Source: Anaerolineales bacterium (GTDB lineage: Bacteria > Chloroflexota > Anaerolineae > Aggregatilineales > J027). From it: a stretch of 64,000 bases of DNA. Of the stretch, positions 9,022 through 16,468 are shown in pieces; the stretch's first letter is position 1, and every line of letters starts with the position of its first letter. The DNA is taken from positions 1,922,001-1,986,000 of the forward strand of contig JACKCI010000001.1 of assembly GCA_020634155.1 (NCBI GenBank). The letters run 5' to 3'. Both the position numbers and the translations under genes were made by a program. The notes under the pieces were generated by a model. It saw only the letters and a program-made list of their open reading frames with translations, did no database searches and was not told the DNA's origin.

Positions 9022-9178
9022 TAACGGACACCCGATTTCCCTTACCCCCCCCTTTCTGGCACAAAAAACCCAAAAAACCCTGCCTGTGGTACAATCCTCC
9101 AGCAGACCAGAACAGGATAAACAAGCCATGCGAGTTGGTGTAGACATCATCGAGGTCGCCCGCATCCAACGGGCCATA
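9022..9178 (+). repeat. Direct repeat copy A (acpS promoter plus 5' end), including 60-bp repeat copy 1
   Basis: Identical to 10146-10301 except for one extra C in a C-run (8 versus 7). It holds the 60-bp interspersed repeat (9022-9080), a TACAAT box and the first 17 codons of acpS. Identity stops abruptly on both sides: upstream at the first T of TAACGG and downstream at GGGCCATA, where it joins the M16 remnant. Near identity means a recent duplication or gene conversion. Confidence 0.9.
9128..9178 (+). pseudogene. Truncated acpS 5' fragment
   Basis: Codes for the first 17 residues of holo-ACP synthase (MRVGVDIIEVARIQRAI), the same as the intact gene at 10251, then runs out of frame into the M16 remnant and stops at 9253. 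The chimeric 41-residue product would lack nearly all of the enzyme. It keeps the same promoter and ribosome-binding region as the intact gene, so it may be transcribed. Confidence 0.85.
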
Positions 9179-9186
9179 CGTTACAA

Positions 9187-9346
9187 GGTCATTGCTTGGA
9201 GAGCAACGAAGGGGTCGCCGCCCAAATTGTCGCCATGGAGAGCTATGGCTTAGGCTTGGATTATCTGTACCGCTATAGCGACGCCATCAACAGCATCAGC
9301 GCTGGGCCGGAGATAAGCGTGCCTGTGGTATCAATTTTCCAATAGG
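9187..9346 (+). pseudogene. Remnant of an M16 peptidase gene 3' end
   Basis: Aligns with 6347-6576, the end of the intact non-catalytic M16 gene, through the stop codon and the following G. Relative to that gene it lacks 8 bases near its start and 63 bases (21 codons, in frame) before the SAGPE segment. The last 15 codons differ mostly by synonymous or conservative changes (SAGPEISVPVVSIFQ versus SAGPEIAVPIASVLQ). That pattern suggests it descends from a functional allele of another lineage rather than from simple decay of the local copy. Confidence 0.8.
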
Positions 9347-9354
9347 TCTGTTGA

Positions 9355-9966
9355 TCACCACTTTATTTCATGTTTATCACGCAGTTCACGGAGAGTTGCA
9401 CGAAACATCTCGGTTCCAAAACTATCAATTTCACAAATATGCCTGACATCAATAAGATCAAGAACAAACCATTCGTTGGATATTGATCGATGAGAAAATC
9501 TTTGATGAAATTCAGATTCTAATCTCATGCTACTAGATCGGTCTTCACATACAATTAGGTGCAATAAATGAACTTCGTGGGGAGATGACCGCTCTAATTC
9601 ACTACGTCGGCGTTCAGGATTTTTCGAGATGCCGATTTTGTAGTAACCCTTTCCTGTCTCCTTCATCAAGTAAACAAAACAAACTTGTTCTAGAAATTGG
9701 GTTTTCTTCTGCTGGGCTGCATCTATTTTTCGTGCGAGTCTTTCTTCTTCCCAACGCTGTAGTGTTTCTTCATCAACTTCCAACAACGAATTCAACCCTT
9801 CAACAACACGAGTGAATCCTTGAGTAATACCTGAGCGTAGCTTTTCTCCAATAGATGGTTTAGGTGGTGGATTATTAACTTGAATAGTAGCTGTCACAGA
9901 TTGCTCAGAAATTTGAGTTACTGGAATTGAGATACCAGTAGAAACCTTACGTCGTCGCTTGAGCAT
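9355..9966 (-). CDS. GIY-YIG (T5orf172/MUG113-like) domain protein
   Basis: 203 residues. A basic, low-complexity N-terminus (MLKRRRKVS) leads into a probable coiled coil at about 62-92 (EETLQRWEEERLARK). A GIY-YIG-type domain follows at about 96-180: CFVYLMKE, then GYYKIGISKNPERRRSEL with the conserved Arg, the probable metal-binding Glu150 in RLESEFHQRF, and NEWF. Members of this group occur in phages and mobile elements and are thought to cut or bind DNA. Start ATG 9966 has AGGGTG upstream and a good promoter at 10035-10064. It is a single-gene cargo block on the strand opposite to acpS, AT-richer than the flanks. Confidence 0.7.
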   Translation of the reverse strand: MLKRRRKVSTGISIPVTQISEQSVTATIQVNNPPPKPSIGEKLRSGITQGFTRVVEGLNSLLEVDEETLQRWEEERLARKIDAAQQKKTQFLEQVCFVYLMKETGKGYYKIGISKNPERRRSELERSSPHEVHLLHLIVCEDRSSSMRLESEFHQRFSHRSISNEWFVLDLIDVRHICEIDSFGTEMFRATLRELRDKHEIKW

Positions 9967-10034
9967 AAAAACACCCTATAATTCATGGCCTCAATTTACT
10001 TCTCGGTGGATAGTAAGCATATGTTGATTACCAA

Positions 10035-10064
10035 ATCATAGTAAACATGCAGTTAATATGTCAA
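10035..10064 (-). promoter_or_regulatory. Sigma-70-like promoter of the GIY-YIG gene
   Basis: On the minus strand TTGACA, an 18-nt spacer, then TATGAT, ending about 70 bp before the start at 9966. This is the best-matching consensus promoter noticed in the window. Confidence 0.6.
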
Positions 10065-10145
10065 GAACCGCTTCTGTGTCAATCCAATATCAAATAGCAC
10101 CAAAGTTTTCGGCTTGGGATGGGTGATACCACAGGTTATCCATGC

Positions 10146-10301
10146 TAACGGACACCCGATTTCCCTTACCCCCCCTTTCTGGCACAAAAAACCCAAAAAA
10201 CCCTGCCTGTGGTACAATCCTCCAGCAGACCAGAACAGGATAAACAAGCCATGCGAGTTGGTGTAGACATCATCGAGGTCGCCCGCATCCAACGGGCCAT
10301 A
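10146..10301 (+). repeat. Direct repeat copy B (intact acpS promoter and 5' end), including 60-bp repeat copy 2
   Basis: Counterpart of 9022-9178. The 60-bp interspersed element occupies 10144-10203 and contains a C7 run, then a nine-base AAAAAACCC motif twice in tandem. The acpS -10-like TACAAT lies at 10213-10218; no convincing -35 is seen. Confidence 0.9.
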
Positions 10302-10607
10302 GAACGTCACGGGGAGCGTTTTTTTGCGCGTTTTTTCACCCCCGCCGAGCGAGCCTATTGCGGCAACCGCATCAGCAGCCTTGCCGCCCGACTCGCCGCC
10401 AAGGAAGCCGTCGCCAAAGCCATCGGCACGGGTATTGGGGATATTCGCTGGGTGGAGATTGAGGTACTCGCCGATGAGCGTCGTCGCCCCACCCTAATCT
10501 TACATGGGGATGCCGCACGACTCGCCGCCGAGTTGGGTCTCACCGAGTGGGACATCAGCCTGAGCCATACCGAGACTCAGGCCATTGCCTTTGTTGTTGC
10601 CCTTTAG
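10251..10607 (+). CDS. acpS: Holo-[acyl-carrier-protein] synthase
   Basis: 118 residues, the standard AcpS length. It transfers the 4'-phosphopantetheine arm of CoA to a serine of acyl carrier protein. The magnesium-binding motifs are present: VGVDIIEV (Asp6) and AAKEAVAKAIGTGIG with its Glu and Lys. WDISLSHTETQAIAFV forms the C-terminal strand set. ATG 10251 matches the family N-terminus; AGGATAA lies upstream. The stop overlaps the convergent stop of the next gene. The first 17 codons and the promoter are duplicated at 9022-9178. Confidence 0.95.
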   Translation: MRVGVDIIEVARIQRAIERHGERFFARFFTPAERAYCGNRISSLAARLAAKEAVAKAIGTGIGDIRWVEIEVLADERRRPTLILHGDAARLAAELGLTEWDISLSHTETQAIAFVVAL

Positions 10608-11215
10608 CTGGGGCGACCTTGAAGCGGTTCAGCGTTGAAAATCTGCCCGATGAAATAGGTATCATCCATCACCAGCAGCTTGAAATCGGGGGGTTCATCC
10701 GTTTCGGATTCCACAAAGTTGACCGTCAGGCCATATTGCTCCAATAAACCCTTCACGGTATTAGCGAGGGGCAGCGGCATCTCACCTAACAAGCCATAGC
10801 CTCCCGCTAGTAAGGTTCCCAGCGGCACCGCCAGATTGAGGTCATCGGCAAGGTTGCGAAATTTGCCATAGAGTTGACCATAGAGTTGGCTGAGGGCCAG
10901 CATCAACTCGTCAATGTTGGTCGGCTCCCCCTTGAAATAAATCTGCTGAAAGGGGAAGTTGTGGTGCCAAAGCAGCGGATGGTCTTCCACCAGCACCATG
11001 CGATTGAAAAAGCCAAGGCTCAGACGATGCTCCTGTACCCCCAAGCACCGCAACAGATAAACCGTCGGGTCGGGCTTGATGGCGTCTTTTTCGGCATCAT
11101 AATCCGCCATCTGCACCATCAACTGTACCTCTTCAGGGGTACCACCCATCTGCGCCAATAGAATCAACCCTAGTTTATGGTCGTCGTGTAGGGTTTCAAT
11201 GAGTTTTTCGAGCAT
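10604..11215 (-). CDS. Hypothetical protein
   Basis: 203 residues, no recognised family. It starts MLEKLIETLHDDHKLG and looks alpha/beta and cytoplasmic, with no signal peptide or membrane segment and an acidic mid-section. The ATG at 11215 overlaps the 3' end of the upstream membrane-protein gene by 20 bp, so it is probably the last gene of the glycosyltransferase/UPF0104 operon. An upstream in-frame start would extend further into that gene and is less likely. Confidence 0.6.
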   Translation of the reverse strand: MLEKLIETLHDDHKLGLILLAQMGGTPEEVQLMVQMADYDAEKDAIKPDPTVYLLRCLGVQEHRLSLGFFNRMVLVEDHPLLWHHNFPFQQIYFKGEPTNIDELMLALSQLYGQLYGKFRNLADDLNLAVPLGTLLAGGYGLLGEMPLPLANTVKGLLEQYGLTVNFVESETDEPPDFKLLVMDDTYFIGQIFNAEPLQGRPS

Positions 11216-12215
11216 TAAGGCCCCCCTTGATTGGGCTATCCGACACCGAGTCAAGGGTGCGGGCAAGGAAAATAAAGCCCCCCATCAAGCCGAGCGCCAT
11301 GCCAATCCCCCGCACCAATAGGGCTGTAGCCAACGCCGCCGCTTGCGAAACGTTGATATAGCTTAAGAAAGCCACATAGGTCGCTTCTCGGAGGCCCAAG
11401 GCACCGGGAGAAATGGGGACAATCTCAATAGCAACCGTTAGGGCAATCAAGGGAATAAAAGCGAAGTAGGAAACCTGCTCATGTAAAGAGAGCAAGGCGA
11501 TATAGGCCGCCGACATGGTGAAGGCATTGGCGATAAAGGAAAGAACAACCATTTGGGTCAGTAAACGCCGCTCACCCAAATGCCCACGCAGCGCCTGACT
11601 CAAGGTGTTGATTTTGCTGCCAAAACCACCCAGTCGAATGCGCTCTAGAAACTTGACCATGGGTTCCACAAACCAGCCCATTCGCAAGATAATTAGGCCA
11701 GCCAAGCCCACCACCGAGAGGATGTGAATAAGCCACCACGCAAGGGTTCCGGTCAATTCCTCATGAGGAAACACAAAGAGAATCATGCTGGCAGAGACCA
11801 CTACCGTCGTTAGGCCAATGGCGCGTTCAATGACCACCGAGGAGACCGATGTCACCATGCGCCCCGTATCGGCGCTGGTCTCGACCATCCGCATGGCATC
11901 ACCGCCCATTGAGGAGCCGGGCATGAACTGGCTAAAGAACGTCCCGACCAAATAGGTACCAAAGAGGCGTTGGAGGCCAATATCAATCTGACTCTGGCGC
12001 AAGACCAGCCACCAGCGCACCGTTTTTACGATGGTTGCCAAAACGGTCAAGACAAAGGCTGTGAAAATCAGGAGTAGATTAACCTTTAGGAAGGTATCGA
12101 GCAGCGCATCTTCTTCTGAGACACTATAGACCACAATCCCAAGGCCGACCAGCCCTAAGATTAACCGTCCCCAATTCCACAAGAAAGACAAGACTTTGGA
12201 GTTTGTTGATTTCAT
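11196..12215 (-). CDS. UPF0104 / lysylphosphatidylglycerol-synthase-like transmembrane protein
   Basis: 339 residues with about eight hydrophobic segments. The motifs FSQFMPGSSMGGDAMRM and IVPISPGALGLREA are typical of the integral membrane domain family (PF03706) found in MprF-type flippases and archaeal AglD. Members are linked to lipid or glycolipid translocation. No aminoacyl-transferase domain is attached. It overlaps the upstream glycosyltransferase gene by ATGA, which supports a shared role in envelope glycolipid synthesis. Confidence 0.8.
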   Translation of the reverse strand: MKSTNSKVLSFLWNWGRLILGLVGLGIVVYSVSEEDALLDTFLKVNLLLIFTAFVLTVLATIVKTVRWWLVLRQSQIDIGLQRLFGTYLVGTFFSQFMPGSSMGGDAMRMVETSADTGRMVTSVSSVVIERAIGLTTVVVSASMILFVFPHEELTGTLAWWLIHILSVVGLAGLIILRMGWFVEPMVKFLERIRLGGFGSKINTLSQALRGHLGERRLLTQMVVLSFIANAFTMSAAYIALLSLHEQVSYFAFIPLIALTVAIEIVPISPGALGLREATYVAFLSYINVSQAAALATALLVRGIGMALGLMGGFIFLARTLDSVSDSPIKGGLNARKTH

Positions 12216-13498
12216 AGAACTTCTCGGGGCTTCATTTCGCTACGGTTGACCCGATAGCGCCCAACCCGCCCTTGTACATGTTGGTAGGCTTCCATAATGC
12301 GGCGGGCGACAGCAGTCCATGAATACTCTTCAACAGCTTTCTTGCGATTGGCAGCGCCGCGTGCCTTCAGCAAGTCCGGTTGAGACAAGGCTTCGTACAA
12401 AGCACGGGCCAAGTCGGTTGGGTCATGAAATTTGGCGTAGAAACCGAGGTCACCAAGGATTTCTAAGCTGGCAGGACGTTCATAAGCGACCACAGGCAAA
12501 CCCATTGCCATATAAAAGTAAATCTTAGCGTCGCCTTCGGTTATGGCAATCTTGGGGGCAATCGCAAGGTCAGCAAGGGCCATGTAATGCCCTGTCTCAC
12601 GATATTCGATCTTGCCCGTAAAAGTCATATACTCACCAACGCCCTGTTCGGCAGCTTTGGCAGCATACAAATCTTCATCAGGGAAACCCATCACCAAAAA
12701 GTGCGCGTTGGTGTAGCCGTGTTCTTGTACCAAAATGCGGGCGGCCTCAATCATATCATCAACACCCTGATAGGTCTTGAGTAAACCCATGAAGACGATA
12801 ATCTGTTTGCCTTCAGGTAGCCCCAGTTGCTGGCGAAGGGCTGGGTCAGGCGGAAAGGCGGCAGGTGAAAATTCATCGGTATCGACGCCATCCAAGATAG
12901 GCCAGATATGGTCTTGACGCAGATTGAAACGCTGACGCGATTGTTCACAAATCTGGGTAGAGGAGGTCAACACCACAGGTGAGGCGTTGAGGGTACGGCG
13001 TTCAATGCTGCTGAGAAATTTAAAGTACAAGCCATCCTTCTTGCAATAGCCATGTTCGGCAATCTCACCTGAAAAGCTGCCTTGCATGTCAAAGACATAG
13101 GGAATGCCCATCAATTTCCAGAGCCACCACGCCACCCACGTTGAATCCCAGCCATGAGCATGGACGACATCAGGCTTGACCTCACGGGCAACCTGCATCG
13201 CCTTCATGAGCAATAGCAAGGTGAGATAGAGCTTGTGATAGGAAGGCCCAGCGTCTGTCTTCTTATACCAAGGGATATTGACAATCCGCCGAATATCTAA
13301 GTCCGGCACATCGCGCCCAATATGGTAGGTTACCATCGTAATTTTGTTGCCGAGGCGCTGGAGCGCACGGGCTTGCTCATAGATATGAATATGACCGCCT
13401 CGGTCAACAAAAAAGGGCGTGGCCGCCACGCTCAAGATATTGTAAGTTCGCTCAGACAAGATGGGTGGCTCGCTTTCTACGAAAAAAAATGCTGTCAT
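12212..13498 (-). CDS. Glycosyltransferase family 4
   Basis: 428 residues from the longest start. GT4 features are VDRGGHIHIYEQARALQRLG at the N-terminus, DVVHAHGWDSTWVAWW, and a nucleotide-sugar-binding half with PKIAITEGDAKIYFYMAMGLPVVAYE. It should transfer a sugar from a nucleotide sugar to a lipid or glycan. Start is uncertain. The ATG at 13498 lies inside the hairpin of an intrinsic terminator, and the first codons are its T-tract (TTTTTTTTC), giving FFF. A TTG at 13459, just before SERTYNILSV, would begin nearer to where family homology starts. It overlaps the next gene by ATGA. Confidence 0.85.
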   Translation of the reverse strand: MTAFFFVESEPPILSERTYNILSVAATPFFVDRGGHIHIYEQARALQRLGNKITMVTYHIGRDVPDLDIRRIVNIPWYKKTDAGPSYHKLYLTLLLLMKAMQVAREVKPDVVHAHGWDSTWVAWWLWKLMGIPYVFDMQGSFSGEIAEHGYCKKDGLYFKFLSSIERRTLNASPVVLTSSTQICEQSRQRFNLRQDHIWPILDGVDTDEFSPAAFPPDPALRQQLGLPEGKQIIVFMGLLKTYQGVDDMIEAARILVQEHGYTNAHFLVMGFPDEDLYAAKAAEQGVGEYMTFTGKIEYRETGHYMALADLAIAPKIAITEGDAKIYFYMAMGLPVVAYERPASLEILGDLGFYAKFHDPTDLARALYEALSQPDLLKARGAANRKKAVEEYSWTAVARRIMEAYQHVQGRVGRYRVNRSEMKPREVL

Positions 13499-13521
13499 CT
13501 GTTTATATAGCAGATGACAGC
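13482..13521 (-). terminator. Intrinsic terminator of the biotin-carrier gene
   Basis: On the minus strand an 11-bp perfect stem (GCTGTCATCTG / CAGATGACAGC, 9-nt loop) is followed after one base by eight T. It lies 18 bp past the stop of the biotin-carrier gene and overlaps the annotated start of the glycosyltransferase gene. Confidence 0.85.
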
Positions 13522-13539
13522 CAGTAGTGACAAGGGAGA

Positions 13540-14034
13540 TTAGGTAATTGTGACAAGCAACTTGCTTTGTTCGACGTTATCACCCGCTTTGACATTGACG
13601 CGATGAACGACGCCAGCACGCGGAGACTTGAGTTCGTTCTGCATCTTCATCGACTCGAGGATGACAACGGTTTGACCAGCCGCCACCTCTTGGCCTTCTT
13701 CAACGGGTACTGCGACAATTAGGCCGGGCATGGGAGATTGAATGGAGATTTCGCCTGTTGCACTGGCAAGTCCACCAGAGGCCTCTGCCAAGCGCAGGGA
13801 GCGCTCATCTGTCACACCCACTTCATACAAGTCACCCGTGATAAGAACATGGTATTTTCCATCACGCTCTTCCACGATGGCCTCGTAAGAATGGTTATCA
13901 ATAATCAGTGAGAAAATGCCATGTGCCCCACCATGAAAGTCCACGGTACGGAGTTCGCCATTAATCTGAACTTCGCCCTCGCGGTTGATCTCAATTTCAT
14001 AAGTTTGGTCATGAACTGTGGTTATATACTTCAT
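13540..14034 (-). CDS. Biotin carboxyl carrier protein (acyl-CoA carboxylase biotin subunit)
   Basis: 164 residues. The C-terminal ~70 residues form a biotinyl/lipoyl domain, with PMPGLIVAVPVEEGQEV and the biotinylation motif ESMKMQNEL (Lys130; the more common form is AMKM). The N-terminal ~80 residues resemble the small beta domain preceding the biotin domain in propionyl/methylcrotonyl-CoA carboxylase alpha chains and oxaloacetate decarboxylase. The biotin carboxylase and carboxyltransferase partners are not in the window. The start ATG 14034 matches the natural N-terminus. The gene is monocistronic: hairpin terminators lie on both sides. Confidence 0.85.
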   Translation of the reverse strand: MKYITTVHDQTYEIEINREGEVQINGELRTVDFHGGAHGIFSLIIDNHSYEAIVEERDGKYHVLITGDLYEVGVTDERSLRLAEASGGLASATGEISIQSPMPGLIVAVPVEEGQEVAAGQTVVILESMKMQNELKSPRAGVVHRVNVKAGDNVEQSKLLVTIT

Positions 14035-14074
14035 TGATTGTACATACCTTTCCAACAAAGGCATATTGTAACAC

Positions 14075-14106
14075 AAAAAGCGCTGGCAACCCGCAGTTAC
14101 CAGCGC
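14075..14106 (-). terminator. Intrinsic terminator after the exported protein at 14143
   Basis: On the minus strand GCGCTGGTAAC / GTTGCCAGCGC, an 11-bp stem with one wobble and a 5-nt loop, followed by TTTTT. It separates the exported protein gene from the biotin-carrier gene. Confidence 0.8.
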
Positions 14107-14142
14107 AAAATCATCAGTAGGATTGTGCTGTAAGGAAAGCCC

Positions 14143-15183
14143 TTACTCCGCTGCGATTTCAGGGGCAGTAATCGTCACGGATCGCCCAATATCTGAGTAG
14201 TTGATAGCCGACTCAGTTTTCATAATCAATTCCAAAGCCAGTGGGTTAGATTGGTTTTCTGTGTTGGTGGCGTCAGGGCTGAAACTGACATTGATATTGA
14301 GCATAGTGTGAATGTTGCTGGGCAAGAATGTGCCATCATCTTGGGTTAGAATCGTCACCTCTTGGGTAATGGTCATCCCTGCAAAAATCTCGGTTAGCAT
14401 CGCGTCCACATCACCCGCCATGGTACGAGCGTCGAACAACTCTGAAAAGCCCAGAGTAGCCGCAACTTGGGCAGGGTCGAGAGTCATGATAAACACCAAC
14501 TCGCCCTCGTTAACACTGGCTATTTGTTCAATCGTAACCACCATTTCAGGTGTCAGAACTGGAACACTACCCAAGTTAAGTAGACTCTCAAGATTCAATG
14601 AGCCAAAGAAGGTAGAATCAGTATGGTTACTATCCAAGTAGGCCAGATAACCCGCCATCTGCTCAGGTGTTTGCAGAACATTAACCCAAGGGGTTGGGAA
14701 AGCCGCGTTTGCAGCATCACGGTCTGCTTCGCTCATAGCCGCAAGGCGTGTATCACTAATGTCACCACCAACGGAATTGACCTTGATAAACAAGCCACCA
14801 TCAGCTTGTATGAGATCTAACTCCATTGAGAAGTCAATCAGACTACGGACTTCAGCATTATTATAGGTTTCATCAGCTTGGACGATGGAAACCTCAACAG
14901 CGTCGGCAGCACCATCAACGCCAAGCTGAACCTTACCTTCTATGGTACGCTCGCTCTCACGGTGGGAAGATGCCCGACGCATCCCCAAGCCGCTGGCAAT
15001 TTCTTGGTACTCCGTTTGAGTGCCATCAAAACTATAAGTACCTGCTGCTTTCAAATTGTCATAGGCCGAAATGACGGTACCTATCATTTCAGACCGGCTC
15101 ATTACGCCCTCTTGGGCTTGGGCTACGGGCAATATAGCCATCATCAAGACTAGCAAGGCAATAAGATATTTGCTTCTTCTCAT
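14143..15183 (-). CDS. Exported protein of unknown function
   Basis: 346 residues. A clear Sec signal peptide (MRRSKYLIALLVLMMAILPVAQA, cleavage after AQA) leads to a soluble protein of alternating polar strands. It resembles LolA/LppX-like lipoprotein-sorting folds in length and style (repeated LIQADGGLFIKVNSVGG, EGELVFIMTLDPAQV), but I could not confirm that. GAGGAG precedes the start. A TACAAT box at 15211-15216 on the minus strand could be its -10. Transcribed divergently from the gene at 15326 and ended by a terminator, so monocistronic. Confidence 0.65.
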   Translation of the reverse strand: MRRSKYLIALLVLMMAILPVAQAQEGVMSRSEMIGTVISAYDNLKAAGTYSFDGTQTEYQEIASGLGMRRASSHRESERTIEGKVQLGVDGAADAVEVSIVQADETYNNAEVRSLIDFSMELDLIQADGGLFIKVNSVGGDISDTRLAAMSEADRDAANAAFPTPWVNVLQTPEQMAGYLAYLDSNHTDSTFFGSLNLESLLNLGSVPVLTPEMVVTIEQIASVNEGELVFIMTLDPAQVAATLGFSELFDARTMAGDVDAMLTEIFAGMTITQEVTILTQDDGTFLPSNIHTMLNINVSFSPDATNTENQSNPLALELIMKTESAINYSDIGRSVTITAPEIAAE

Positions 15184-15293
15184 TCTAAAAGCTCCTCAAG
15201 TTTGGTGCCAATTGTATATCAAATGCAGCCCTTTTTGCTATGGTTGTTACTAAATAATACTCCACAGCGGCACAAAAGCTCACATCAAAATGC

Positions 15294-15299
15294 TATAAT
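15294..15299 (+). promoter_or_regulatory. -10 box for the 15326 operon
   Basis: TATAAT, with transcription expected to begin near 15306. That would exclude the ATG at 15305 and support the ATG at 15326, which has GGGAGA upstream. No clear -35 element is seen. Confidence 0.45.
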
Positions 15300-15325
15300 C
15301 GTAAATGAGTTTGGGAGAACACGCT

Positions 15326-15940
15326 ATGTTTACCCGTTATCTGCGTTTATTTACGCTGCACGCCGTTGAACAAAATGTCGGACACCAACGCCTCCTCCGC
15401 GCCCGTTTGGTGACAGTACGCTATAGCCTTGAGCAGATGTCAGCCCAATTGAACATTGATTGGCAGCACAACCCCCAAAATAGCATTAACCAAGCCCGTA
15501 ACGAGATTGTCCCCCGCCAACAATTACTAGTAAACAATGATGATCTTTGGCATGCGTTATGGGAAGAAGCACCACGCTGGGAGCCTTATCGTGAGCTTCG
15601 GGAGCGCCATGCCTTACCAAGTTTAGCTGCCCCACCAAGCCGTGCCCTGACTCCCTATCCGGTTAGCACCTTTAGTCGTCGTCTTGACCAGACGGAACGC
15701 CTTTTGCAGTTAACTCGAACTGCGCTTGAGGTTGCCAACGCAGGCTTGATTTTATGGCAGACGTGGCGGCATGTGCGTGATGAACGCTATTTGCTGCATG
15801 ATGCGTTACGGGCAACGATTGAAGGGCAGGAAATGGCTCTTGAACAAGCCAGCGATGCTGACTTCGTACAGCACTATCTACAAGCATATGGGGATGACCC
15901 TGTATACCCCATTTTATTTAGCGAGGACTCTGATGTCTGA
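15326..15940 (+). CDS. Hypothetical protein
   Basis: 204 residues, no recognised family. Largely helical, Arg- and Gln-rich, with an N-terminal LRLFTLHAVEQNV stretch and a long helix around LLQLTRTALEVANAGLILWQTWRHV that may be weakly membrane-associated. GGGAGA lies at the right distance from ATG 15326. It overlaps the next gene by 8 bp, so the two products and the FtsX permease are probably made from one mRNA. Confidence 0.6.
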   Translation: MFTRYLRLFTLHAVEQNVGHQRLLRARLVTVRYSLEQMSAQLNIDWQHNPQNSINQARNEIVPRQQLLVNNDDLWHALWEEAPRWEPYRELRERHALPSLAAPPSRALTPYPVSTFSRRLDQTERLLQLTRTALEVANAGLILWQTWRHVRDERYLLHDALRATIEGQEMALEQASDADFVQHYLQAYGDDPVYPILFSEDSDV

Positions 15941-16460
15941 TTATTATGATGAAGACCCTAAGCGCCGCGCCCGTCGCCGACGTCGTAATATCGACGACGC
16001 ATGGGGTATGGCGGAATATGAGGATTATGCCGACGGCAACTACGCCGATGCCGAAGATTATGCGGCGGGTATGGTGGATGAAGAGAGCTATGGAGGTCGC
16101 ATTCGTCCAAACTATATTGAGGGAGCCAATGAGAGCGACGACTATTATTCATCATCGAGCGTTTCTGGAGACGACTATCGACCAGCCGACTCATGGAGCA
16201 GCGCCGATGGGGCGGTTGAACGAGCGTCGAATCTTATGGATCGCCTGAATCGTCGCACCAGTTATGCTGAACCCCCAACCCGTAATCCCCGCCAAAAGCA
16301 TATTGCACAAGGGAGCAGTGCGCCACCCACCAACGCAGGGCCGTTTGATACGCTATTTGGCATGCGTGATGCACCACCTATCGTTCTAGGTTTCATGGTG
16401 GTCTTGGGTGGATGCGCCTTCAGTTGTTTGCTCCTGATTATTTATTTTGCACTAGGATGA
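15933..16460 (+). CDS. Low-complexity single-pass membrane protein
   Basis: 175 residues. The N-terminal ~135 are disordered in style: an Arg cluster at residues 11-18 (RRARRRRR), then Asp/Glu/Tyr-rich and Ser-rich tracts. A single transmembrane helix closes the C-terminus (APPIVLGFMVVLGGCAFSC... to about 174). This tail-anchored layout places the charged domain in the cytoplasm. No family recognised. It overlaps the upstream gene and ends 8 bp before the permease start, so it may act with that permease. Confidence 0.6.
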   Translation: MSDYYDEDPKRRARRRRRNIDDAWGMAEYEDYADGNYADAEDYAAGMVDEESYGGRIRPNYIEGANESDDYYSSSSVSGDDYRPADSWSSADGAVERASNLMDRLNRRTSYAEPPTRNPRQKHIAQGSSAPPTNAGPFDTLFGMRDAPPIVLGFMVVLGGCAFSCLLLIIYFALG

Positions 16461-16468
16461 GGAACTCT

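Noticed and set aside
8909..9253. 114-codon frame across the acpS fragment
   Set aside because: Low-complexity Pro/His start and a chimeric end; better explained as leader, repeat, truncated acpS and M16 remnant.
9022..10301. Composite transposon flanked by 157-bp direct repeats
   Set aside because: Repeats contain acpS coding sequence and one flank is an M16 remnant; there is no transposase, no terminal inverted repeat and no target duplication.
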